Positions 50,355 to 58,812 of a DNA stretch of 64,000 nt are shown here, piece by piece. Made by a program: the position numbers and the translations under genes. The notes beneath the pieces were generated by a model. The model was given only the letters and a program-made list of their open reading frames with translations. It had not been told where the DNA came from and searched no databases. The stretch spans positions 3,387,501 through 3,451,500 of the forward strand of contig NZ_CP012945.1 in the NCBI RefSeq assembly GCF_001402915.1, written 5' to 3'. The stretch is from Devosia sp. A16 (GTDB lineage: Bacteria > Pseudomonadota > Alphaproteobacteria > Rhizobiales > Devosiaceae). Numbering within the stretch: the stretch's first letter is position 1; each line of letters opens with the position of its first letter.

Positions 50355-51470
50355 CTAGGCGCCCTTCACCCAGTCGGGGCGGAAGCGGACGAACTTGATG
50401 GCCCGCCGGAACCACGTATAGGCCACGTTGATGCGGCCTTCCGCATCCGCCGTCACGGTGGGGTAGGAGAGTTCGCGCGCCCGCCGGTCGGGTTTGTCGA
50501 GATTGAGGGCCGGCGGCGGCTCGGGCGCAAGTTCGATATCGCGAATATGCGGCCAGCTCTGCCCCTCGTCATAGGACAAAGCCACCGAAAGCGGGGTGCG
50601 CGGCACGCCCCAGATCGGCGCGCCCCCGGCCGCATCGCGGACTTTCGGCTCGGCGGCGACATTGTTGAACACCAGCGCCCAGCTGCCGTCGCCCAGGTCG
50701 CGGACCTGGATCGAGGAGTTGTTGTTGGGGAGCGCAGTGGCGACCGGCATGCTCCAGGTCCGGCCGTGGTCGGTCGAGGTCGAGACCTGGATATTGTCGG
50801 CGTAGCGGCTGCGGAAGAAGGCGATGAGCGAGCCGTCGCGGCGCTCGACGATGTTCATGTGCACGGCGCCCTTGCTGTCGGGCACCGCGTGCTCGCTCCA
50901 GCTCTTGCCCTGATCGGTCGAGATCTTCACCGCGCTGACATCGTTCTGGCCCTTCCAGTCCTCACCGGGGACCGGCAGGCAGTGAAAGATCGGCAGGATC
51001 CAGTCGCCATTGGAAAGCACCAGCATGGGCTGGCGGATAAAGGTGCCGACCTCGTCGAACAGCGTCTCGATCGCCCCCCAGCTCCGGCCGCCATCCCTGG
51101 AGATGCGGCGGCGGACGATGGCCGTGGCCTGGTTGCCGAACAGCTGTCCGGTCCAGAGCAGCCACAGCTCCCCCGACGGCGCCTGGAACAGCACCGGGTT
51201 CTGCTCGGAGCGCTCCGGATCGTCCGAGACCTTCACTTCCGCAGTCCATTGACTGGAGCCGGCCGGCAGCCGCGTGAAGTAGATCGAGCCATCCGGCTTG
51301 CCTTCCTCCATGCCGCCGAACCACGTGCAGGCGAGGTCGCCATTGTCGAGCGCGAGGAGGAACGAGGCATGCGTCTGCGCCACGTTGGTGGGGAGGAACG
51401 TCTCCTCGCGATCGGCGTCGCCCGCTGCGGTGCGGATGGTTCCGTCGGCCTCGATGCTGGCCTGCGACAT
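50355..51470 (-). CDS. Sialidase-fold (BNR repeat) protein
   Basis: This 371-residue six-bladed propeller protein has four Asp boxes: 'SRDGGRSWG', 'STDQGKSWSE', 'STDHGRTWSM' and 'SYDEGQSWPH'. 'ASFLLALDNGDLACTWFGG' opens the first blade. No signal peptide, so cytoplasmic action is likely. It may be an exo-glycosidase or lyase-like enzyme; true sialidase activity is unproven. The start at 51470 has the ribosome site cagggag; a start 18 bases upstream is possible. It begins the minus-strand unit that continues through pdxA2 to the glycoside hydrolase. Confidence 0.83.
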   Translation of the reverse strand: MSQASIEADGTIRTAAGDADREETFLPTNVAQTHASFLLALDNGDLACTWFGGMEEGKPDGSIYFTRLPAGSSQWTAEVKVSDDPERSEQNPVLFQAPSGELWLLWTGQLFGNQATAIVRRRISRDGGRSWGAIETLFDEVGTFIRQPMLVLSNGDWILPIFHCLPVPGEDWKGQNDVSAVKISTDQGKSWSEHAVPDSKGAVHMNIVERRDGSLIAFFRSRYADNIQVSTSTDHGRTWSMPVATALPNNNSSIQVRDLGDGSWALVFNNVAAEPKVRDAAGGAPIWGVPRTPLSVALSYDEGQSWPHIRDIELAPEPPPALNLDKPDRRARELSYPTVTADAEGRINVAYTWFRRAIKFVRFRPDWVKGA

Positions 51471-51495
51471 GGTGCTCACTCCCTGCATTTTCTAA

Positions 51496-51502
51496 CTTGT
51501 AA
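51496..51502. promoter_or_regulatory. CTTGTAA motif, candidate GntR operator 1
   Basis: It lies in the divergent region 51471-51701 between the sialidase-fold gene and the substrate-binding protein gene, within an imperfect palindrome acttgtaaagt (51495-51505). The same 7-mer occurs upstream of the kinase (58598) and, inverted, upstream of the ABC ATPase (58719). Confidence 0.45.
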
Positions 51503-51701
51503 AGTCATTATCATGCTGGTTTTGCGCATGCAAACTCATATTTTAGTATTAAAAATCAACGCGATAAAGCTTTGTGTCGGATTGTCGCGGTGCGAGTTGA
51601 AGATACATGTTGACAGGATGGGTCGTCGATGATGATCATCCGGCCGCCATCACCGTAGCGGCTTGGTGCCGGAGGACGCGGTGAACAAATGGGAGGAATT
51701 C

Positions 51702-53321
51702 ATGGTCGATAGATCGACTGGCGGCCTGTCGCGCCGCGACGTGCTTCGTGGCGGTGCTGGCATTGTCGTCAGCATGACCGCCTTCGGCCTGCTCGGCAGC
51801 GGGGCCATGGCCCAGGAGCAGACCTTCAAGATCATTCATCCGTCGTTCGACATGAACTGGTCGCCCTATCGCGGGGGCGGTGCGGCTCTGCGCTGGCACT
51901 CGCTGTGGTGGGCCTCGCCGATGTACTTCGACGACAAGGGGCAGGTGCAGCCCTACGTCTTCACCAGCTGGGAGCCGAACGCCGACTGGACCCAGTGGAC
52001 CTTCAAGCTCGACCCCAAGGCGGTGTTCTCGGACGGCTCGCCGATCACCCCGGCCGACGTGAAGGGTTCGTGGGAGATGGGCTCCATGCCGCTCACCGCC
52101 AGCCAGCGCGTGCCGCTCGTGCTGGCCGGTGTCGTCGGTTACGACGAACTCTCGGCCGGCAACGGCACCGAGCTGCCCGGCGTGGTCATCGTCGATGACG
52201 CCACCATCCAGGTGACGCTGAAGGCGCCCGATCCGATCTTCTACATGCGCCTTGCCAACCACCTGGTGCCGATTTCCAAGGTGTCGCAGTCGCGTGGCGC
52301 CGATGGCAACCAGAACCCCGACTGGTACATGCCCGAGGGTGGCGTGATCAGTTCCGGCCCGTTCAAGCTGGTAGCGATGAACCTCGATGAGGGCACTGTC
52401 GCCTGGGAGCCGAACGAGAACTTCTTCGGACCCAAGGTGAAGCTCAGCCGCATCGAGCTGCGCGTCATCGAGGACTCGGTGGCCGCCACCGCGCTCTTGA
52501 AGAGCGGCGAGGCCCATGCCCACACCGCGCTGGTGACCCCGACCATCGTCGATGACCTTGGCGTCGAGTTCAGCCAGGGCACCGAGATCCCCAATGGCCA
52601 GCACTTCTACTTCAATTCCAAGACCGCGCCGTTCGACGACGTCAATGTCCGCAAGGCGCTGATCCTCGCCGTCGACCGCAAGGAGATGATGCGCGCCTCC
52701 TTCCCCAAGGGGCCGCACAAGATGGCCGAGCAGATCCTCGTCGGCGTCAAGGGCGTCGATCCCGACTGGGTGCCGTATCCCTACGATCCGGAGGCGGCCA
52801 AGGCCGCGCTTGCCGCATCCAAATACGGTTCGCCCGACAAGCTGCCCCGCATCATCTTCGCCGGCATCATCGCGCCGGCCGAGCAGGCGGCGGCGCAGTT
52901 CGCCATCGAGCAGTGGCGGCAGAACCTGGGTATCACCGCCATCGAACTGAAGCCGACCCTCGACAACTTCCAGCCTGCCGATGTGCATATCGTGCGCGAC
53001 GACGCCGGCTCGCGCGTTCCGGATGCGACGGAGTTCCTGCACACCGCCATCCACTCGAGCTCGAGCGTCGCCAAGAACAAGATGAACGGCTACTCCAACC
53101 CGGAAGTCGACAGGCTGCTGGACGAGGCGGCGCCGCTGCCTGTGGATGATCCGAGGCGCGATGAACTGGCCCGGGAGGCGCAGCGCATCTTCCGCGAGGA
53201 TTACCAGTTGCTCCCCTGGTACATCGAAGCCATGTCGCGCTGGGCCCTGGCCAACGTCAAGGGCATGGAAAAGAACCTCGACTGGCAGGTGTTCGCTCCC
53301 TGGAACATCGAGATCACCTGA
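51702..53321 (+). CDS. Tat-exported ABC transporter substrate-binding protein, peptide/nickel family 5
   Basis: This 539-residue protein has a twin-arginine signal ('LSRRDVLRGGAG', Arg11-Arg12) with cleavage near 'GAMAQE'. The mature chain has the family-5 pattern ('FTSWEPNADWTQWTFKLDPKAVFSDGSPITPADVKGSWE', 'VRKALILAVDRKEMM'). It binds its ligand in the periplasm and delivers it to the two permeases downstream. The start at 51702 follows gggaggaatt. The ligand is probably a sugar acid or glycoside conjugate from the neighbouring enzymes, which is inference. Confidence 0.92.
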   Translation: MVDRSTGGLSRRDVLRGGAGIVVSMTAFGLLGSGAMAQEQTFKIIHPSFDMNWSPYRGGGAALRWHSLWWASPMYFDDKGQVQPYVFTSWEPNADWTQWTFKLDPKAVFSDGSPITPADVKGSWEMGSMPLTASQRVPLVLAGVVGYDELSAGNGTELPGVVIVDDATIQVTLKAPDPIFYMRLANHLVPISKVSQSRGADGNQNPDWYMPEGGVISSGPFKLVAMNLDEGTVAWEPNENFFGPKVKLSRIELRVIEDSVAATALLKSGEAHAHTALVTPTIVDDLGVEFSQGTEIPNGQHFYFNSKTAPFDDVNVRKALILAVDRKEMMRASFPKGPHKMAEQILVGVKGVDPDWVPYPYDPEAAKAALAASKYGSPDKLPRIIFAGIIAPAEQAAAQFAIEQWRQNLGITAIELKPTLDNFQPADVHIVRDDAGSRVPDATEFLHTAIHSSSSVAKNKMNGYSNPEVDRLLDEAAPLPVDDPRRDELAREAQRIFREDYQLLPWYIEAMSRWALANVKGMEKNLDWQVFAPWNIEIT

Positions 53322-53343
53322 TCTCGGAGCTGCTAGTAAACCA

Positions 53344-53368
53344 GGGACCGCGCCCCGAGCGCGGTCCC
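53344..53368 (+). promoter_or_regulatory. Intercistronic 9-bp perfect hairpin
   Basis: GGGACCGCG (53344-53352), 7-base loop, CGCGGTCCC (53360-53368), in the 64-base gap between the binding-protein gene and the first permease gene. Stems at this spot usually protect the upstream mRNA or attenuate read-through, giving more binding protein than permease. No T tract follows. Confidence 0.6.
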
Positions 53369-53385
53369 AACCGACGAGGCCGGCA

Positions 53386-54333
53386 ATGCTCACCTATGCT
53401 CTCAAGCGGCTGCTGCTGTGGATCCCTTCAGTGCTCCTGGTGCTGCTCGCGGTCTATGCACTGGCCTTCTACGGTGCCGGTGACCCGATCAAGCTGATGT
53501 TCCTGCGCGAGCCCGGCGGCATCGCCTTCGATCCCAACCGGCTGGCGGCGATCCGCGAGGCGGCAGGCATCGATCGGCCGTTCTTCGAGCAGTTCGGCGA
53601 TTATGTCTGGCGCGTGCTGCATTTTGATTTCGGCAATTCGCTGACCTCCGGCCGCTCCGTGGCCCGCACCATCGCGGCCGCGGCGCCGGTATCGATCCAG
53701 CTGGGGCTGCTGGCCATCGTCCTCACTGCGATCATTGCCATTCCACTCGGCGTCATCGCGGCGCTCAACCAGAACCGGGCGCTCGACTACCTCATCCTCG
53801 GTTCGGCGCTGTTCTTTTACGCCATCCCGGCCTATGTGGCCGGCCCTATTCTCATGGTGCTGCTGATCCTCGTCCTGCCCGGCGGCGCGGTACCCTATGG
53901 CTGGGGCGGACTATTCGACGTGCGGGTGATCCTGCCGCTGATCGTCCTCTCGATGCACCCGATCGCCCTTATCGTGCGCCAGACCCGTTCGGCGGTGATC
54001 GAAGTGCTGAGCGAGGATTTCGTCCGCACCGCCCGCGCCAAGGGGCTACCCGCCACGAGGATCGTCACCCGCCACATCCTGCGGCCGATCCTGACCCCGG
54101 TGCTGACCCAGCTCGGGCTGATCATGATCACCCTGATCAACGGCGCGGTGTTCGTCGAACTGGTGTTCGGGCTCCCGGGTCTGGGGCGGCTCGCCATCCA
54201 GTCGCTGCTCAATTCCGACTACCCGGTGATCCTCGCCGTGACGCTGATCGCCTCCGCCCTCGTGATGGTCTCCAACCTCGTGATCGATCTGGCCTATCCG
54301 CTGCTCGATCCGCGCGCCGCCGAGAGGAAATAG
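53386..54333 (+). CDS. ABC transporter permease 1 (DppB/OppB type)
   Basis: This 315-residue permease has six helices and the OppB-like N terminus 'MLTYALKRLLLWIPSVLLVLLAVYAL', and the cytoplasmic EAA loop 'FVRTARAKGLPATRIVTRHILRPIL', which docks on the ATPase. The start at 53386 follows the intercistronic hairpin. 3 bases separate it from the second permease. Confidence 0.95.
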   Translation: MLTYALKRLLLWIPSVLLVLLAVYALAFYGAGDPIKLMFLREPGGIAFDPNRLAAIREAAGIDRPFFEQFGDYVWRVLHFDFGNSLTSGRSVARTIAAAAPVSIQLGLLAIVLTAIIAIPLGVIAALNQNRALDYLILGSALFFYAIPAYVAGPILMVLLILVLPGGAVPYGWGGLFDVRVILPLIVLSMHPIALIVRQTRSAVIEVLSEDFVRTARAKGLPATRIVTRHILRPILTPVLTQLGLIMITLINGAVFVELVFGLPGLGRLAIQSLLNSDYPVILAVTLIASALVMVSNLVIDLAYPLLDPRAAERK

Positions 54334-54336
54334 GCC

Positions 54337-55296
54337 ATGACCACGATCGATCCGGGCGTCGCCGTCAAACTCGAAGAAAAGCCCGCGGGGCTATGGTCCG
54401 ACGCCTGGGACCGGCTGAAAGCCAACAAGATCGCCATGGTGGGGCTGGGGGCGATCGTGCTGCTCATCCTCATCGCCATCTTCGGGCCGCTGCTGACGCC
54501 CTACGACTTCCTGACCCAGAACCTCGACAGCCGTAACCTGCCGCCGTCCGCGGCGCACTGGCTCGGCACGGACGAACTGGGCCGTGACGTGGCCAGCCGC
54601 GTCATCTACGGCACCCGCACCGCCTTTTTCGTTGCCATCGTGGTGACCGCCATTTCGGTGCTGATCGGCGCCACCCTGGGTGCCATCGCCGGCTATTTCG
54701 GCGGCAAGATCGATGCCACCATCATGTGGTTCACCGATATCTTCATGTCGGTGCCCAACCTGCTGCTGGTCATCGTCATCAACACCTCGCTGAAGCCGCC
54801 GCTCGGTCGCTGGATGGACCAGATGTACCTGGCTACCGGCAACACCCTGTTCCGCAACACGGTGATCGTCGATTTCATTATGGTGTTCGGCACCATCGCG
54901 CTGGTGATGTGGCCACCCTATGCCCGCACTGTGCGCGCCCAGATCCTCACCGTGCGCAGCCAGCCCTATGTCCTCGCCGCGCGTTCGCTCGGCCTCACGA
55001 GCGGGCAGATCATCCTGCGCTACCTGATCCCCAATTCGCTGGGGCCGCTGATCGTCGCGGTTTCGGCCGGCCTCGGCGGCGCCATGGTGCTCGAGAGTGC
55101 CTTCAGCTTTCTCGGTGTGGGCGTGCAGCCCCCGACCCCGAGCTGGGGCCTGATGATCTCCGACGGCCTCAGGACCTGGCAGCAATACCCGCACCTGCTG
55201 GCAGCGCCAGCCATCGCGCTCGCCATTGCCTCGGTCGCCTTCAGTTTCATCGGCGACGGCCTCAACGACGCCCTCAATCCCAAAGGTGCCAAGTAA
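54337..55296 (+). CDS. ABC transporter permease 2 (DppC/OppC type)
   Basis: This 319-residue permease has an N-terminal cytoplasmic leader and helix ('KIAMVGLGAIVLLILIAIFGPLLTPYDF'), the OppC signature 'HWLGTDELGRDVASRVIYGTR', and the EAA loop 'VLAARSLGLTSGQIILRYLIPNSLGP'. It pairs with permease 1. Its stop overlaps the next start by one base (TAATG). Confidence 0.95.
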   Translation: MTTIDPGVAVKLEEKPAGLWSDAWDRLKANKIAMVGLGAIVLLILIAIFGPLLTPYDFLTQNLDSRNLPPSAAHWLGTDELGRDVASRVIYGTRTAFFVAIVVTAISVLIGATLGAIAGYFGGKIDATIMWFTDIFMSVPNLLLVIVINTSLKPPLGRWMDQMYLATGNTLFRNTVIVDFIMVFGTIALVMWPPYARTVRAQILTVRSQPYVLAARSLGLTSGQIILRYLIPNSLGPLIVAVSAGLGGAMVLESAFSFLGVGVQPPTPSWGLMISDGLRTWQQYPHLLAAPAIALAIASVAFSFIGDGLNDALNPKGAK

Positions 55297-56435
55297 TGTC
55301 ATCGGGTTCTCCCGCAGCGGTGGCGGCCTTGCTGCGCCCGGTTTCCTTCGTCCAGCCCACCCGGATCGAGTACGGTCCGGGCAAGGCGCGGACGCTGGGC
55401 GAGTTCGTGCCCGGGTGGGCCGGCAAACGGGTGATGGTCGTCGCCGACGCGTTCAACGCCGCGCGCGCCGAGCTGCTCGGCCTGCCTGCCGCCAACCACG
55501 TCTTCGCCAAGGTGAAGCCCGAGCCGGACCTGCCCAATCTCGAGCAGGCGCTGGATGAGGCGCGCGGCTTTGCCCCCGATGTCATCGTGAGCTTCGGCGG
55601 CGGCAGCGCGATGGACCTTGCCAAGCTCGTCTCGGTGCTGGTCGGCAGCAGCAAGGACTTTCGCGACATTGTCGGCGTCGGCAAGGCCGACCCGCGCTCC
55701 TGCGGCTTGATCGCCATCCCGACAACCGCCGGCACCGGCAGCGAAGTGGGGGCCCGGGCGCTGGTCACCGATCCGGCGAGCCAGGCGAAATCGGCTGCCG
55801 ACAGCCGTCACATGGTGGCCGATCTCGCGGTGGTCGATCCCGACCTCACCCTGTCGTTGCCCGCCGCCGTGACCGCCGCCACCGGCGTCGATGCGCTGGC
55901 GCACTGCGTCGAGAGTTTCACCTCGAAGCGCTCGCATCCGCTGGTCGATATCTACGCGCGCGCCGGCATCACGCTGGTCGGCCAGTACCTCAAGCGTGCC
56001 GTCGAGGATGGCAGCGACGTCGAAGCCCGCGCCGGCCTCGCCATGGCGGCGCTCTATGGCGGGCTCTGCCTGGGGCCGGTCAACACCACTGCCGGCCACG
56101 CGCTGTCCTACCCGCTCGGCACCCGCTATGGCATTGCTCACGGCCTCGCCAACGCGGTGATCTTCCCGCACACCCTGGCCTTCAACGCGCCGGTGGTGGC
56201 CAACAAGACCAGCGAGATCGCCGCGCTGATGGGTTTTGGCGACGACCTGCTCGACAGCGCCTATCGCTATTGCGCCGATCTCGGCATCGAGATGCGGATC
56301 TCGAAGCTGGGCGTCCCGGAGGACGATCTGCAATCGATGGCCGACGAAGCCCACGGCATCCGCCGGTTGCTGGATTTCAACCCGCGGGACATGAGCCCGG
56401 CGGAAATCTTCGGGGTTTACCGCGCCGCTTACTAG
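55296..56435 (+). CDS. Iron-containing alcohol dehydrogenase family protein
   Basis: This 379-residue enzyme has a group III ADH / maleylacetate-reductase-like fold. It has the nucleotide loop 'SFGGGSAMDLAK', 'TTAGTGSEVGARALVTD', and metal ligands in 'TGVDALAHCVE' (Asp, His) and 'TTAGHALSYPLGTRYGIAHG' (two His). It is translationally coupled to the permease gene, so it likely acts on the imported substrate or a breakdown product. The specific reaction cannot be told from sequence. Confidence 0.9.
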   Translation: MSSGSPAAVAALLRPVSFVQPTRIEYGPGKARTLGEFVPGWAGKRVMVVADAFNAARAELLGLPAANHVFAKVKPEPDLPNLEQALDEARGFAPDVIVSFGGGSAMDLAKLVSVLVGSSKDFRDIVGVGKADPRSCGLIAIPTTAGTGSEVGARALVTDPASQAKSAADSRHMVADLAVVDPDLTLSLPAAVTAATGVDALAHCVESFTSKRSHPLVDIYARAGITLVGQYLKRAVEDGSDVEARAGLAMAALYGGLCLGPVNTTAGHALSYPLGTRYGIAHGLANAVIFPHTLAFNAPVVANKTSEIAALMGFGDDLLDSAYRYCADLGIEMRISKLGVPEDDLQSMADEAHGIRRLLDFNPRDMSPAEIFGVYRAAY

Positions 56436-56474
56436 GCGTCTGCGGCCGCACAACTCGCTCCCACGATCGTGGCT

Positions 56475-56661
56475 TTCCCCTCATCCGGCGCTACGCTCCA
56501 CCTCCGGGCGAGGGCTGCGCCCTCGTCCCGCGACCCCGACGGGGAGAAGAATACCGAGAGTGCAGCGATCACTACCGTTCCCACGGTGAAGGCCAATTGG
56601 CCTTCACCGGACCCCGTCGGGGAGAGGGGTGGATCGGCCGTAGGCCGAGACGGGTGAGGGG
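56475..56661. repeat. Intergenic inverted-repeat element
   Basis: The outer arms cccctcatccggc and gccgagacgggtgagggg pair imperfectly. Inner segments ccccgacggggag and ccccgtcggggag repeat each other, and tgaaggccaattggccttca (near 56586) is a palindrome. It lies between the convergent dehydrogenase and GntR genes (gap 56436-56747), a likely terminator-type dispersed element of a different kind from those at 4856 and 15600. Confidence 0.6.
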
Positions 56662-56747
56662 CGGGGGCACCTGACTGTCCAGCGCCAACTCTGGCCTGCA
56701 GCGTTGCGCGCAGTGAGAAGCTGCCGAACGCAGCGCAGTTCCGTTCC

Positions 56748-57491
56748 TTACAGCGACAAATCCAGCATCCGGCCCTCGAACAGCCGATCCCGCGAGCCTT
56801 CGAGATGCTGCCGCATCAACTGACGGGCAGTGTCGGCCTCACGGTCGCGGATCGCTTCGAAGATGGCGCGGTGCTCGCCCAGCACCTTCTCGAGCCCGCG
56901 CCCCGGCCCCATCAGCGCCAGCCCGTGCAGCTTCATGCCCACGGCGATATGGGTGCGCAGGGCCTGCATCGCCGAGCTGTAATAGTGGTTGTTCGAGGCA
57001 TCGGCGATCGCCAGGTGAAAGGCAAAATCGGCATCCTCGCGATGCCGCTGCTGGTCGGTGGCGTTCGACAGCAGGTCGACGACCTGACCGATCGAACTCA
57101 CCGCTGCATCGTTCCGCCGCCTGGCGGCAAAGAACGCCGCTTCCGGTTCGATGGTGAGGCGGAACTCGTAGCAGCGCTGGATATCGGCGATGGTTTCGAC
57201 CGGCGGAAAGCCGAGCGAGCGCGGCTCGGTCCTGAGCCGCACGAAGCTGCCGGCGCCCTGGCGCGAGTAGATCAGCCCCTCGTTGCGCAGGCGCTCCAGT
57301 GCCTCGCGCACGATCGGGCGGCTGACATCGAACTGGTCCGACAGCTCCTTCTCGCTCGGCAGCTTGTGGTCCGGCGCATACTCGCCATTGGAAATGCGGG
57401 TCAGCAGCAGCTGGTAGACGCGGTCGGCAAACAGCGTGCGATGTCGTGGTTCGTCGTCGAACCCTGCGCCGGTCTGCTTGACGTCGCTCAT
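56748..57491 (-). CDS. GntR-family regulator, FadR/FCD type
   Basis: This 247-residue regulator has a winged helix at about 20-90 ('YAPDHKLPSEKELSDQFDVSRPIVREALERLRNEGLIYSRQGAGSFV') and an FCD all-helical ligand domain ('EFRLTIEPEAAFFAARR', 'DADFAFHLAIADASNNHY', 'EHRAIFEAIRDRE') with metal/ligand His residues. It is coupled to the upstream kinase gene (4-base overlap) and probably controls this catabolic locus, releasing DNA when a sugar acid binds. CTTGTAA sites nearby are candidate operators. Confidence 0.93.
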   Translation of the reverse strand: MSDVKQTGAGFDDEPRHRTLFADRVYQLLLTRISNGEYAPDHKLPSEKELSDQFDVSRPIVREALERLRNEGLIYSRQGAGSFVRLRTEPRSLGFPPVETIADIQRCYEFRLTIEPEAAFFAARRRNDAAVSSIGQVVDLLSNATDQQRHREDADFAFHLAIADASNNHYYSSAMQALRTHIAVGMKLHGLALMGPGRGLEKVLGEHRAIFEAIRDREADTARQLMRQHLEGSRDRLFEGRMLDLSL

Positions 57492-58558
57492 CGTTGCTCT
57501 CCTGCCAATGCGTAGTCAGTAACTGGAACGGCGTTCTCTGAAATGCCCACAAGGCGCAGGATGTCCTGAGCTGTGCCGAAGCCGCCGGACTTCGTCAATA
57601 CTGTGAGGCTGCGATCCCCAAGCGCCGCGCGGGTCAGCGGAATGCCGGGCAATACTTCGCCGGCCACCTCGAGGCAGCCAATCTCGAGTGCCGCCAGCAC
57701 CGTCTGCGCCGTCTCGCCGCCGCTGAGCAGCACCGTGCCGAAATCGCCGCGCCGCAGCAGCTCGGCGATCGAGCGCCCGAACCGCTGCATCGCCGCGCCG
57801 AAACCTGCATCGTGCGGCGCGATGGCTTGCACCAGCACCGGCCCGCCGGGCAGCGGGCCGAGGGCGCCGTCGGAGGAAACGACGTGGCTCAACGCGTCGT
57901 GCTCGAGCGCCACTTCGACCTGCCTCAGCGTGATCGGATCATGCGAGCCGACCACCAGCAGCAGGGGGCCCTCGAGGCGTTGGGTCTTTGGCGCTGGCGG
58001 TCCGCTGAGCCGTTCCCCCAGTGCCACGCCAAGTCCGTTCGCGCCAACCAGCAGCGTCTCCGGCGTCGCCCGGTCGAGCAACGCCAGCAGCGCCATCGCG
58101 TCGGCGGTGTCCGGCGCCTCGTGCGGCACGTCGCGCATCGCTGCAGCGATGGCAATCGGCGCGCCGATGCCCTGGCCGATCACGTGGCCGCCGCGCACCG
58201 TCCGGCCCTGGCTCGGCACCGCCGGCGCAACAACCGTTCGGCTGCGCCCGAATGCCTGCAGCATCGCCGCGGTTTCGATCGCCACGTGGCCCTTGAGCCG
58301 GGAATCGATTTTCTTCAGCGCCCATTCCGGTTGCATCGCAGCAAGCCGGCGGGACACCGCGTCGACGGTCGCGCGGGCGTCTTCGGGGCGGCCTTCGCGG
58401 CTTGCAGTGTTCACCACCACCACCTCGGCGCCCGAGCCGATCGCCTGCTCGGCGGCGTCCGGGGTGGTCGCGACCACTACCGTCAGCCCGCGTGCGGCGA
58501 GCGGGGCGCTGACGTCCAGCGCTCCCGTCAGATCATCGGCAACGATGGCCAGCCTCAC
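57488..58558 (-). CDS. Four-carbon acid sugar kinase family protein
   Basis: This 356-residue kinase (former DUF1537) begins 'MRLAIVADDLTGALDVSAPLAARG' with the substrate Asp pair. It continues with 'KKIDSRLKGHVAIE' and the C-terminal nucleotide-binding part 'VLLSGGETAQTVLAALEIG' and 'TKSGGFGTAQDILRL'. It is shorter than typical ~420-residue members, chiefly in the middle. Known members phosphorylate D-threonate, D-erythronate or similar acids, which then pass to a PdxA2-type enzyme such as the one at 49300-50286. Confidence 0.9.
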   Translation of the reverse strand: MRLAIVADDLTGALDVSAPLAARGLTVVVATTPDAAEQAIGSGAEVVVVNTASREGRPEDARATVDAVSRRLAAMQPEWALKKIDSRLKGHVAIETAAMLQAFGRSRTVVAPAVPSQGRTVRGGHVIGQGIGAPIAIAAAMRDVPHEAPDTADAMALLALLDRATPETLLVGANGLGVALGERLSGPPAPKTQRLEGPLLLVVGSHDPITLRQVEVALEHDALSHVVSSDGALGPLPGGPVLVQAIAPHDAGFGAAMQRFGRSIAELLRRGDFGTVLLSGGETAQTVLAALEIGCLEVAGEVLPGIPLTRAALGDRSLTVLTKSGGFGTAQDILRLVGISENAVPVTDYALAGEQR

Positions 58559-58597
58559 CCGCGTCTCCCTCGCCCCCGCATCATGGAGGGTGCTCTG

Positions 58598-58625
58598 CTT
58601 GTAAACATTCAGGGGAACATGTCAA
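58598..58625 (-). promoter_or_regulatory. Kinase promoter with overlapping CTTGTAA motif (operator 2)
   Basis: On the minus strand TTGACA (58625-58620) is followed after 16 bases by TACAAG (58603-58598), a fair -10. This is inside the CTTGTAA motif (58598-58604 on the plus strand), about 40 bases before the kinase start. A repressor on this motif would block the promoter. Confidence 0.5.
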
Positions 58626-58718
58626 CGATGCCGCAGCTGTTTGCCTGCGGACCGCGAGATGTGTTGCGCAGTCAAGTGTATGAAAAAGCGTAGGTTTCAA
58701 GATCTGCGACCTCCGTGA

Positions 58719-58765
58719 TTACAAGTGCCTGATAACTTGACAATTTGCTAAGATCGCCGCTACAT
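58719..58765 (+). promoter_or_regulatory. ABC ATPase promoter with CTTGTAA motif (operator 3)
   Basis: CTTGAC (58736-58741) and CTACAT (58760-58765), 18 bases apart, resemble the alphaproteobacterial housekeeping promoter. TTACAAG, the complement of CTTGTAA, lies at 58719-58725 just upstream of the -35. The ATG is at 58813 after a cggaggag ribosome site. Confidence 0.5.
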
Positions 58766-58812
58766 GCGGGGAACGGCGCGACCTCGGGACGCGCACGCCG
58801 GAGGAGTACGCC

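Noticed and set aside
51636-53393. 585-codon minus-strand frame opposite the substrate-binding protein gene
   Set aside because: His/Arg-rich shadow; the plus strand has a Tat signal, ribosome site and family motifs.
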